Below, in pieces: positions 26,039-36,496 of a stretch of DNA of 64,000 bases (positions are counted from its first letter, which is position 1; each line of letters begins with the position of its first letter). The translations under genes and the position numbers were made by a program. The notes beneath the pieces are model-generated. The model did not search any database. It worked only from the letters and a program-made list of their open reading frames with translations, and had not been told where the DNA came from. This DNA is from Tardiphaga robiniae (lineage in GTDB: Bacteria > Pseudomonadota > Alphaproteobacteria > Rhizobiales > Xanthobacteraceae). The stretch spans positions 1-64,000 of the forward strand of contig NZ_LVYV01000001.1 in assembly GCF_001618955.1 (NCBI RefSeq), written 5' to 3'.

Positions 26039-26050
26039 CGACACGGGAAC
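26034..26050. promoter_or_regulatory. Perfect palindrome ahead of methyltransferase gene
   Basis: GTTCCCG-ACA-CGGGAAC, 7-base arms with a 3-base centre, ends 21 bases before the methyltransferase start. It overlaps the -35 element of the divergent dps promoter, so a bound regulator could affect both genes. Confidence 0.55.
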
Positions 26051-26071
26051 AACAATCGGGCCGGGCAGACG

Positions 26072-26767
26072 ATGGAAGATTGGATCGATTATTACGATTC
26101 CACGCATACGATTTATGCGAGCAAGCTGCATCGTGACGTGCATTTCGAGGTCATCGCTCGCGATATCATGGGCTACATCGCCTCTCAGGATGCCGTCGTG
26201 CTCGACTATGCCTGCGGCGAAGCACTCTCGGCCGCCAAAGTGGCCAATGCCTGCAGCAAGCTGATCCTGGCAGAGCCCGCGCCCGGCGTCCGCGGCCGGC
26301 TGGTCGCCCGCTTCGCACCCAACACCAAAATCCGGGTCCGTTCGCTGGAAGAGTTGCGCAATATGACGGCGCAGTCGATCGACCTGGCTGTCATGAATTC
26401 GGTGGCTCAGTACATGACAGGCCCCGAACTCGACGATGCCTTTGCAATCATCAAGCGGCTCCTGGCGCCCGGTGGCAAGCTCGTGGTCGGCGACATCCTG
26501 CAGCCCGATGTCGGCATGGCGACCGATGTCATGGCGCTGCTGAAGCTCGCCCGGGAACACGGCTTTCTCTGGGATGCTTTCGTCGGCCTCGTGCGCACGG
26601 CCCTCTCGGACTACCGCCAGTTACGCACCAAGGTCGGCCTGCAGCGCTACAGCGAGGCGGAGATGCTGGCCAAGCTGACCGCGGCCGGATTCCGGGCGTC
26701 GCGGGCGCCGGTCAATATCGGCCATAATTCCTCGCGCATGACCTTCGTCGCCCATCACACATTCTGA
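26072..26767 (+). CDS. Class I SAM-dependent methyltransferase
   Basis: A 231-residue protein with a Rossmann-type SAM fold. Motif I appears as VVLDYACGEALSAAKVA (residues about 42-58). The acidic ribose contact is in LILAEPAP, motif II is SIDLAVMNSVAQYM, and a LLAPGGKLVVGD post-motif follows. The glycine-rich loop is DYACGEA instead of the more usual ExGxGxG. The substrate is not evident; related proteins act on small molecules or sugars. The ATG at 26072 follows GGGCAGACG. It is divergent from dps across a region that holds a stress-type promoter and a palindrome. Confidence 0.8.
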   Translation: MEDWIDYYDSTHTIYASKLHRDVHFEVIARDIMGYIASQDAVVLDYACGEALSAAKVANACSKLILAEPAPGVRGRLVARFAPNTKIRVRSLEELRNMTAQSIDLAVMNSVAQYMTGPELDDAFAIIKRLLAPGGKLVVGDILQPDVGMATDVMALLKLAREHGFLWDAFVGLVRTALSDYRQLRTKVGLQRYSEAEMLAKLTAAGFRASRAPVNIGHNSSRMTFVAHHTF

Positions 26768-26860
26768 GGCATCGGCTCGGGCAAACGGACGATTAAGGTT
26801 AACAGAAGGTTTACAAAACTTGAGGTGGATCGCCACCCCGTGATCGGTAACATTGTGCTC

Positions 26861-26936
26861 GGCCCGGTGGCGGAAATGTCTACGCGGGAGCGATGCATCG
26901 CTCTTTATCCTGGTTCAAGTCCAGGCTGGGCCTCCA
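26861..26936 (+). tRNA. tRNA-like sequence with palindromic anticodon arm (possible degenerate tRNA)
   Basis: A 76-base element. It has a 7-bp acceptor (GGCCCGG with CTGGGCC), an encoded TCCA end, a perfect T-arm (CCTGG-TTCAAGT-CCAGG) and a short D-arm (GCG/CGC). The D-loop lacks the usual GG. The anticodon arm is the 16-base palindrome GAGCGATGCATCGCTC, giving a loop of six or fewer bases and no readable standard anticodon. The variable region is short. It could be a decayed tRNA or a tRNA-like RNA with another use; the intact T-arm and CCA argue against simple decay. Confidence 0.45.
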
Positions 26937-26969
26937 ACCTTTCAGACATTCACCAGTGCGTCGGCGCTG

Positions 26970-27335
26970 TCAGGCTTCGGTGAATTCCAGCACCGGAAGC
27001 TGCAGGCGCTCGGCATCGCGCTCGGCCGATGCGAGCACCGCATCCAGCAAACCCGGAAACCTGCTCTCGAGATCTTCGCGGCGCAGTTTCATCAACCGCG
27101 CCGTCCCCACCGCGCGCGTTTCCATCAGGCCGGCCTCGCGCAGTTTCGCAAAATGATAGGCGAGATTGGACTTGCCGCTGAGGCCGTAAAAGTCGCCGCA
27201 GCGCAATTCGCCGACCTCTTTCTCGCGTTTGGCCAGATTGTAGACGATCGCCAGCCGGATCGGATCGCTCAGGCAATCCATCACGCCAGGCAATTCGATC
27301 TGTTCGCGCGTGGGATGCAGGAGAATGCGGCTCAT
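26970..27335 (-). CDS. ArsR/SmtB-type winged-helix regulator
   Basis: A 121-residue small DNA-binding protein. The winged-helix region contains CLSDPIRLAIVYNLA, a GLSGKSNLAYHFAKLREAGLM recognition helix and the RAVGTARLMKLRREDLE wing. It lacks the CxC metal site of classical ArsR proteins; only two cysteines are present, at about residues 21 and 46, so the signal may not be a metal. It is divergent from the MFS transporter gene, with two identical GTTCAA-N6-TTGAAC sites between them, which is the standard layout for an efflux pump and its repressor. Confidence 0.88.
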   Translation of the reverse strand: MSRILLHPTREQIELPGVMDCLSDPIRLAIVYNLAKREKEVGELRCGDFYGLSGKSNLAYHFAKLREAGLMETRAVGTARLMKLRREDLESRFPGLLDAVLASAERDAERLQLPVLEFTEA

Positions 27336-27371
27336 GGCTCCTCAATACTGATTCCGACCGGCCGCTGCAAT

Positions 27372-27389
27372 GTTCAATATTTCTTGAAC
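27372..27389. promoter_or_regulatory. Operator 1 (ArsR-type)
   Basis: GTTCAA-TATTTC-TTGAAC, a perfect inverted repeat with 6-base arms and a 6-base spacer, 37 bases ahead of the arsR-type start. Confidence 0.8.
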
Positions 27390-27419
27390 CATTTGACATT
27401 TTGCACCGCCGCATCAATA

Positions 27420-27437
27420 GTTCAACAGACCTTGAAC
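27420..27437. promoter_or_regulatory. Operator 2 (ArsR-type)
   Basis: GTTCAA-CAGACC-TTGAAC has the same arms as operator 1 and lies 48 bases away centre to centre, immediately ahead of the MFS gene ribosome site. Its position would block MFS transcription or translation. Confidence 0.8.
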
Positions 27438-27450
27438 TAAGGATGTGGCG

Positions 27451-28623
27451 ATGAGCGTTTTCTGGCTGGCCCTGGCGGCATTTGCGATTGGGACAGAAGC
27501 CTTTGTGATTGCTGGACTTCTTCCGATCATGGCAGCGGACCTGAATGTCACGTTGGCGGCCACGGGACAATTGGTCACCGTTTACGCCATCACCTATGCC
27601 ATCGGCTCGCCGATCCTGGCTGTGCTGTTCAGCAATTTTGACCGCCGCGCCGTCGTCTCGCTGGCGCTGGTCTGCTTCATCGTCGGAAATCTTTTGGCGG
27701 CCGTTGCGACCACATTCGGCACTCTCCTGCTATCGCGCATGCTAATGGCCGTCGGCGCCGGACTGTGCATGCCGACCGCCATGGCCGTCGCAATCGCGAT
27801 CGCTGCACCGGAACGCCGTGGCCGCGCCGCGTCGCTGGTAATCTCCGGCCTGACGGTGGCGACGGTTCTGGGCGTGCCGCTCGGAACCTGGGTCGGCAGT
27901 CATTTTGGCTGGCGGTCGACATTCGTGATGGTCGCAGCGCTTGGCGCCGTCGCATTGGCCGGGCTGCTGCTGGGATTGCCCCGCGGTTTACCACGCACTG
28001 CTGCCACACTCGGTCAGAGGCTTGCCGTCGCGCGCCATCCCGAAGTGCTGAAAACCCTTGCTGTGACCTGCATGTGGGGCCTCGGAGGCTTTACCTCATT
28101 CACCTACCTGGCTGTGCCGCTGCACCGACTTGGCTTTGACGCCAACGGAATCAGCCTGGCACTGCTGGTCTTTGGCGTCGCCGCGGCCATCGGAAACACC
28201 CTGGGCGGCACGATGTCCGACCGTATCGGGCCGCTCCGGACCTCGACGCTGGGCCTGATCGGCATGATGCTGTCACTGACGCTGCAATCGGTGGCCCTGA
28301 CATTCGCGCCGCCCGCCACTGCGGGCGTGCTGTTTCTGGTCTTCATTTTTACCCAGGGCATTGCCGGCTGGATGTTCTACCCAGGACAGGTCGCGCATCT
28401 CGTGCGCGTCACGCCGGAAGCCTCGGTCATCGCGCTCTCGTTGAACGCCTCCGCCATGTATATCGGCTTTGCCGCCGGCAGTGCGTTGGGCGGCGTGGTG
28501 CTGTCGACATTGAGCTCCAGCCACCTCGGCTGGATCGGCGGCTGCGCCGAGGCGGCAGCCCTCGCGCTCGTCCTCGCTGGACACCTTCTGAAGCGTCCGA
28601 AACCGGCCCAAATTGCCGGTTGA
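27451..28623 (+). CDS. MFS transporter (drug/arabinose-efflux type)
   Basis: A 390-residue inner-membrane exporter with 12 predicted membrane segments (DHA1-like). Motif A-like loops are seen at LFSNFDRRAVV and MSDRIGPLRTS, and motif C-like GVPLGTWVGSHFGWRSTF lies in segment 5. It closely resembles the AraJ/YdhP/PbuE group exporting drugs, sugars or nucleosides. The ATG at 27451 follows AAGGAT at a suitable distance; a GTG six bases earlier is less likely. It is controlled by the divergent ArsR-type repressor through two palindromes. Confidence 0.9.
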   Translation: MSVFWLALAAFAIGTEAFVIAGLLPIMAADLNVTLAATGQLVTVYAITYAIGSPILAVLFSNFDRRAVVSLALVCFIVGNLLAAVATTFGTLLLSRMLMAVGAGLCMPTAMAVAIAIAAPERRGRAASLVISGLTVATVLGVPLGTWVGSHFGWRSTFVMVAALGAVALAGLLLGLPRGLPRTAATLGQRLAVARHPEVLKTLAVTCMWGLGGFTSFTYLAVPLHRLGFDANGISLALLVFGVAAAIGNTLGGTMSDRIGPLRTSTLGLIGMMLSLTLQSVALTFAPPATAGVLFLVFIFTQGIAGWMFYPGQVAHLVRVTPEASVIALSLNASAMYIGFAAGSALGGVVLSTLSSSHLGWIGGCAEAAALALVLAGHLLKRPKPAQIAG

Positions 28624-28738
28624 TGGCACCTTCAAAAGCCTTCCCCGCCCCGTTATAGTGGTCTAAAGACAGCCGCGCGCGAGGATCGGCCCATGGCTCC
28701 CCTGAGGGGTCAATGGCTGGTTTGGCGCCCGGGCCCGA

Positions 28739-28767
28739 GGGACGCGCGTATGCGCGCCCTTTTTTTG
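28739..28767 (+). terminator. Hairpin plus T-run directly upstream of carB (terminator or attenuator)
   Basis: GGG-A-CGCGC, a short GTAT loop, GCGCG-CCC and then seven T end only 29 bases before the carB ATG. It could end the MFS transcript. Because so little room is left for a carB promoter after it, it more likely lies within the carB leader. An alternative pairing (GGCGC at about 28723-28728 with GCGCC) could compete with the stem. Confidence 0.7.
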
Positions 28768-28795
28768 TGCCGATTTGTCACCACCGCGAGTTTAA

Positions 28796-32260
<3,465 letters not shown>

Positions 32261-32304
32261 ATTCGGGCGGACTGCAGGTCCGACGAGATCAGCTAGGCAA
32301 GGCA

Positions 32305-32335
32305 CGACCGGAACTCACCGGTCGCGTCTTTGTTT
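32305..32335 (+). terminator. Intrinsic terminator after carB
   Basis: CGACCGG (32305-32311) and CCGGTCG (32318-32324) form the stem, followed by a T-rich tract. Confidence 0.65.
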
Positions 32336-32455
32336 TGTTTCGGCGCTCGAAGCCGGCGTCTGAACTGGCTGCAAGCGCAGCCAAGCCGACATCTTGCAGA
32401 ACGAATGGTTTCATGCGCGCCGCCGCGTTCCGCATGACGTTAGAGGACGAAGAGA

Positions 32456-32932
32456 ATGGTTGAGAAGGTCCCGATGACAGCAGGTGGCTACGCTGCGCTG
32501 GAGGTCGAGCTGAAGGAACGTCAGTCGGTGCACCGTCCGCGGATCATCGAGCAGATCGCCGAAGCGCGCTCCCATGGCGACCTCTCGGAAAATGCCGAGT
32601 ATCACGCCGCCAAGGAAGAGCAGTCGCATAATGAAGGCCGCATCAGCGATATCGAAGACAAGCTCGCCCGCGCCGATATCATCGATATCTCGAAGCTGTC
32701 CGGCGACACCATCAAGTTCGGCGCGACCGTGACGCTGATCGATGAAGACACCGAGAAGAAGGCGGTCTGGCAGATCGTCGGCGAGCCCGAGGCTGATGCC
32801 AAGAAAGGTCGCATCTCGATTACCTCGCCACTGGCGCGTGCGCTGATCGGCAAGAGCAAAGGCGCATCGGTCGAAGTCGTCGCTCCCGGCGGGGCCAAGG
32901 CCTATGAGATCACCAAGGTCGAGTGGCGCTGA
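32456..32932 (+). CDS. greA: Transcription elongation factor GreA
   Basis: A 158-residue factor that inserts a coiled coil into the RNA polymerase secondary channel and stimulates cleavage of backtracked RNA. The coiled-coil tip carries the acidic catalytic pair in [15 protein letters not shown] (residues about 42-56), and the C-terminal FKBP-like domain ends in [18 protein letters not shown]. Full family length. The ATG at 32456 follows GAGGACGAAGAGA. It has its own strong terminator (32955-32985). Confidence 0.96.
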   Translation: MVEKVPMTAGGYAALEVELKERQSVHRPRIIEQIAEARSHGDLSENAEYHAAKEEQSHNEGRISDIEDKLARADIIDISKLSGDTIKFGATVTLIDEDTEKKAVWQIVGEPEADAKKGRISITSPLARALIGKSKGASVEVVAPGGAKAYEITKVEWR

Positions 32933-32954
32933 TCGACAGCGCTCAACGCGAAAC

Positions 32955-32986
32955 AAGAAAGCCGCGCATCATGCGCGGCTTTCTTT
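32955..32986 (+). terminator. Intrinsic terminator of greA
   Basis: AAGAAAGCCGCGCAT pairs with ATGCGCGGCTTTCTT around a single C; a textbook hairpin. Confidence 0.9.
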
Positions 32987-33134
32987 ATTGTCCCCTGATT
33001 GCGGTATCCAGCCATCGCTACTCACGGAAACTTCTGGAATACTTCCACAGCTCACGTGTTTTCACACGAGAGTGACCAGCATTTTGCATTGCAGTAATGC
33101 TAGAAACGATGGTCATCACAGGGGGACTAATGAC

Positions 33135-33539
33135 ATGGACCAAACGCTAGCCAAATTTCAGCCTGTTGCACTCAGCCTTTTCCGCTTCATCACCGGCCTG
33201 CTGCTGCTGCAGTATGGCATCGCCAAGATCTTCAAATTTCCGGTTCTGCCCTATTTCGCGAATATTCCGCCGTTGATCCAGGTCGCGGCAACGCTTGAAC
33301 TCGTCGGCGGTGCGCTGCTGCTGCTCGGCCTGTTCACGCGCCCAGTTGCGTTCATCCTCGCCGGTGAAATGGCTTTCGCTTACTTCCTCGGCCACATGTT
33401 TAAAGGCGCGGATCCGGTTTTCCTGCCGCTGCTGAACGGCGGCACCGCTGCCATCCTGTTCTGCTTCTCCTGCCTCTATCTTGCGACGTCAGGCGGAGGC
33501 CCGATCAGCCTCGACGCGATACTGCGCAAGAAGAGCTAA
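33135..33539 (+). CDS. DoxX family membrane protein
   Basis: A 134-residue inner-membrane protein with four hydrophobic segments. DoxX-family features are seen: LFRFITGLLLLQYGIAKIF at the N-terminus, then LELVGGALLLLGLFTRPVAFILAGEMA and FCFSCLYLATSGGGP. Family members include subunits of thiosulfate:quinone oxidoreductase and redox-linked membrane proteins, but most are uncharacterised. The ATG at 33135 is chosen because it begins the family's N-terminus; longer frames add a non-conserved peptide. It is a single gene, ending at a two-way terminator shared with the converging Lrp-type gene. Confidence 0.85.
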   Translation: MDQTLAKFQPVALSLFRFITGLLLLQYGIAKIFKFPVLPYFANIPPLIQVAATLELVGGALLLLGLFTRPVAFILAGEMAFAYFLGHMFKGADPVFLPLLNGGTAAILFCFSCLYLATSGGGPISLDAILRKKS

Positions 33540-33561
33540 GCTCGACATCACGACAGTAAAA

Positions 33562-33599
33562 AAAGGGCGCTCACCGCAAGGTGGGCGCCCTTTGCTTTT
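33562..33599. terminator. Bidirectional terminator between doxX and lrp-type gene
   Basis: The 12-base stem AGGGCGCTCACC / GGTGGGCGCCCT (one G-U) with a GCAA tetraloop is flanked by A-run and T-run. Confidence 0.85.
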
Positions 33600-33610
33600 A
33601 GCGCTCGCTG

Positions 33611-34117
33611 CTAATCCGCAGCCCTCAGCTCGAGCGGCACGGCGGCTGCGTATTTCGAATTCTGCAGAACCAGAGACGTGCGGACGTTGCGGACATGCGG
33701 TGCCGCCGTGAGATGGCCGACGAAATCCTGGAAGGTCGCCATGTCGGGCGCCACGCATTTCAGGATGAAGTCGATCTCGCCCGACAGCATCCAGCACTCC
33801 CGCACCAACGGCTCCTTGCGGACGAAATCCTCGAACGCCTTGAGATCGGCATCGGCTTGGCTCGACAGGTGGACCGAAGCGAACACAGTAACGTCGAAAC
33901 CGAGCAATCGGGGATCCAGCAACCCGCGATAGCCCTGGATATAGCCAGCCTCTTCCAGGGTCCGGACCCGCCGCAGACAGGGCGGCGGCGAGATGCCGAC
34001 CCGCTTGGCCAGTTCCACATTGGTGATTCGGCCATCGGCCTGGATTTCACTGAGAATTTTGAGGTCGATGTCGTCTAGGCTTTTCGGCACGCGGCGCGGA
34101 TCCTGGCTGGTATTCAA
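33611..34117 (-). CDS. Lrp/AsnC family transcriptional regulator
   Basis: A 168-residue regulator. The N-terminal helix-turn-helix is ILSEIQADGRITNVELAKRVGISPPPCLRRVRTLE, with the PPPCLRR recognition signature of Lrp. The C-terminal RAM (ligand/oligomer) domain has GFDVTVFASVHL and GEIDFILKCVAPDMATFQ. It probably controls amino-acid metabolism genes, including itself. A perfect palindrome lies 41 bases upstream (34158-34174). It is divergent from trxB. Confidence 0.92.
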   Translation of the reverse strand: MNTSQDPRRVPKSLDDIDLKILSEIQADGRITNVELAKRVGISPPPCLRRVRTLEEAGYIQGYRGLLDPRLLGFDVTVFASVHLSSQADADLKAFEDFVRKEPLVRECWMLSGEIDFILKCVAPDMATFQDFVGHLTAAPHVRNVRTSLVLQNSKYAAAVPLELRAAD

Positions 34118-34157
34118 AGAAACCGTTTGAACTCTCTTAGCGCAGGAGCCGCAACTT

Positions 34158-34174
34158 GCGCAATTTTATTGCGC
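34158..34174. promoter_or_regulatory. Palindrome in lrp-type/trxB divergent region
   Basis: GCGCAAT-TTT-ATTGCGC, perfect 7-base arms. Its length and AT centre fit an Lrp-family operator, so autoregulation is plausible. Confidence 0.6.
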
Positions 34175-34351
34175 GTGCATCGCAGAAATTAAGCGTCTCC
34201 GGGGGAAAAATTGCCGGGACGAATTGCAATTCTTGCATGGCTCGCCAGATATTCTACACTAGCAGACAAGACTTTCGACGCCGCAGCGACGTGTTCGCCG
34301 GCACATTTCGCCTCAGCAATGACCAATTTCCCTTCAGAAAGGGACTCGACC

Positions 34352-35317
34352 ATGGCCGCCCCCATCCATGCCAAAGTCGTCATCATCGGCTCAGGCCCGG
34401 CTGGCTACACTGCCGCTATCTACGCCGCACGCGCGATGCTCGAGCCCGTCCTGATCCAGGGGATTCAGCCCGGTGGCCAGCTCACCATCACCACGGATGT
34501 CGAAAACTATCCGGGCTTTGCCGACGTCATTCAGGGCCCCTGGCTGATGGAGCAGATGGAGAAGCAGGCTCAACACGTCGGTACCAAGATCGTCACCGAT
34601 CTGGTCAGTGACATGGATCTGAGCCAGCGTCCGTTCCGCCTGACCTGCGACAGCGGCGACGTCTATCTGGCCGAAACCGTGATCCTAGCCACCGGCGCGC
34701 AGGCGCGGTGGCTAGGCATCCCGTCGGAAGAGAAATTCCAGGGCGGCGGCGTATCCGCCTGCGCCACCTGCGACGGATTCTTCTATCGCAACAAGGAAGT
34801 GATCGTAGTCGGCGGCGGCAACACGGCCGTCGAGGAAGCTTTGTTCCTGACCAATTTCGCCTCGCAGGTCACCATCGTGCATCGCCGCGACCATTTCCGT
34901 GCCGAACGCATCCTGCAGGAGCGATTGTTCAAGCACCCGAAGATCAAGGTGGTCTGGGACTCGGCGCTCGATGAGATCTGCGGCACCGAGGGCCCGGCCA
35001 AAGTTACCCATGTGCGCCTGAAAAACGTCAAGACCGGCACCATCACCAAGGTGCCGGCGGACGGCGTCTTCATTGCCATCGGCCACGCACCTGCGACCGA
35101 ACTCATCAAGGGCCAGATCAAGCTGAAGCCCTCGGGCTATGTCGAAGTGACGGCGAATTCCACCGCAACCTCGATGCCCGGCGTCTTCGCCGCCGGCGAC
35201 GTGGCGGACGAAACCTATCGGCAGGCGGTCACCGCCGCGGGCATGGGCTGCATGGCCGCCCTCGAAGCTGAACGCTATCTCGCCGCGCATGCTCATGACC
35301 GCGCAGCGGCCGAATGA
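34352..35317 (+). CDS. trxB: Thioredoxin-disulfide reductase
   Basis: A 321-residue NADPH-dependent flavoprotein that reduces thioredoxin. The FAD-binding GSGPAG is at residues 13-18. The redox-active pair C137-A-T-C140 lies in SACATCDGFFY, the NADPH-binding GGGNTAVEEALFL follows, and the C-terminal FAD motif is GVFAAGDVADETYRQAVTAAGMGC. The start is the ATG at 34352, where the family's N-terminus begins; the longer upstream frame is AT-rich intergenic DNA. The stop overlaps the LysR gene start by four bases. Confidence 0.96.
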   Translation: MAAPIHAKVVIIGSGPAGYTAAIYAARAMLEPVLIQGIQPGGQLTITTDVENYPGFADVIQGPWLMEQMEKQAQHVGTKIVTDLVSDMDLSQRPFRLTCDSGDVYLAETVILATGAQARWLGIPSEEKFQGGGVSACATCDGFFYRNKEVIVVGGGNTAVEEALFLTNFASQVTIVHRRDHFRAERILQERLFKHPKIKVVWDSALDEICGTEGPAKVTHVRLKNVKTGTITKVPADGVFIAIGHAPATELIKGQIKLKPSGYVEVTANSTATSMPGVFAAGDVADETYRQAVTAAGMGCMAALEAERYLAAHAHDRAAAE

Positions 35318-36243
35318 TGATCAAACGAACCCGCGACGGATTTACAGATATGGACTGGGACAAGCTGAAGGTGTTTCACGCGGCGGCGGAAGCGGGGAGC
35401 TTCACGCATGCAGGCGAGCAACTGGGCCTGTCGCAATCGGCAGTCTCACGACAGGTGAGCGCGCTCGAGCAGGAACTGGCGGTCTCGCTATTCCACCGCC
35501 ACGCTCGCGGCCTGATCCTCACCGAACAGGGCGACCTGCTATTCCGTACCGCCCATGACGTGTTCATGCAGCTCCAGGCGGCCCGCGCGAAGCTGACCGA
35601 CAGCCGCGAGCGGCCGAGCGGCGACCTCAAGGTGACCACAACCCCGGGCGTCGGCATCAACTGGCTGATCCCGCGCCTTGGCGAGTTCACCGCACTCTAT
35701 CCGGAAATCCGCATTTCGCTGATCGTCACCGACGAGGAACTCGACCTGTCGATGCGCGAGGCCGATGTGGCCATCCGCACCCGCAAGCCGACCCAGCCGG
35801 ACCTGATCCAGCGCAAGCTGTTCGCCATGGGATTCCACGCTTATTGCTCGCCGGAATACATCAAGCATTTCGGCACCCCGCGCACCCTCGACGAACTCGA
35901 CGGGCACCGCATCATCATGCTCAGCGACGCCCAGGTGTCCCCGCACCTGCAAAACCGCAGCTGGCTGATCGATGCCGGGCGCAACGGCTCCGGCCCGCGC
36001 GAAGCCTACTTCAAGGTCAACAATATTCTGGGCCTGATGCGCGCCTGCCAGCAGGGCTTGGGCATTGCAGCATTGCCGGACTACCTGGTCGAAGAAAACG
36101 ATCGTCTGGTTCAGCTCTTCAGCGAGTCGGACTCGATTCAACTCGACACTTATTTTGTCTATCCCGAAGAGTTGAAGACGGTCGCCCGTGTGCAGGTGTT
36201 CCGAGACTTCATCGTCAGCAAGGCACAGCGCTGGCCGTCCTAA
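35314..36243 (+). CDS. LysR family transcriptional regulator coupled to trxB
   Basis: A 309-residue LysR-type regulator whose start overlaps the trxB stop by four bases; an internal start at 35350 (MDWDKLKVFHAAAEAGS) is a serious alternative. The helix-turn-helix is AAAEAGSFTHAGEQLGLSQSAVSRQVSALEQEL. The effector domain follows, with FHRHARGLILTEQG at the linker. The close link to trxB is frequent in rhizobia, but the target genes are unknown. It is not OxyR-like in its cysteines: only two are seen, at about residues 178 and 240. Confidence 0.9.
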   Translation: MMIKRTRDGFTDMDWDKLKVFHAAAEAGSFTHAGEQLGLSQSAVSRQVSALEQELAVSLFHRHARGLILTEQGDLLFRTAHDVFMQLQAARAKLTDSRERPSGDLKVTTTPGVGINWLIPRLGEFTALYPEIRISLIVTDEELDLSMREADVAIRTRKPTQPDLIQRKLFAMGFHAYCSPEYIKHFGTPRTLDELDGHRIIMLSDAQVSPHLQNRSWLIDAGRNGSGPREAYFKVNNILGLMRACQQGLGIAALPDYLVEENDRLVQLFSESDSIQLDTYFVYPEELKTVARVQVFRDFIVSKAQRWPS

Positions 36244-36337
36244 CCCGCAATATTTCAGGGCAGATATGCCCACGCTTCCCAGCATGTCAGACATGCCAAG
36301 TGATGCGTTGCTGCATGCCACCTTCAGGGATCATACT

Positions 36338-36483
36338 TCTCAGACGCTGAGATTTTGCGCTGCGCATTTGTCCCCCTCCTCCAGTGGTGCGGAGTCTCAG
36401 TAATCCCTCTTGGAAGGTGATTGTGTCGGCCTCTCGAGGCCAATACCTCAGAGCCGGACTCGTTTGAGTCCGGCTTTTTTTTG
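36338..36483 (+). ncRNA. Candidate small RNA with anti-Shine-Dalgarno loop
   Basis: The intergenic stretch holds a first hairpin (TCTCAG-ACG-CTGAGA near 36340), an exposed CCCCCTCCTCC at 36372-36382 that is complementary to ribosome-binding sites, a small GGCCTCTCGAGGCC hairpin (36429-36442), and a strong terminator at 36452-36482. No coding frame of interest. Alphaproteobacterial regulatory RNAs with CCUCC-rich loops are known. No promoter was proven, so the 5' end is a guess. Confidence 0.4.
36452..36482 (+). terminator. Strong intrinsic terminator
   Basis: AGCCGGACT pairs with AGTCCGGCT and is followed by a run of T. It lies between the LysR gene or candidate sRNA and the converging copper ATPase gene. 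Confidence 0.9.
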
Positions 36484-36496
36484 CGCCCGCGAATTG

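Noticed and set aside
26861-26936. Selenocysteine or leucine tRNA
   Set aside because: No long variable arm, no TCA or leucine anticodon, and the anticodon arm is palindromic.
28693-28770. Possible arginine-rich leader peptide ahead of carB
   Set aside because: The frame has several arginine codons but runs through the hairpin and into carB out of frame without a stop, unlike real leader peptides.
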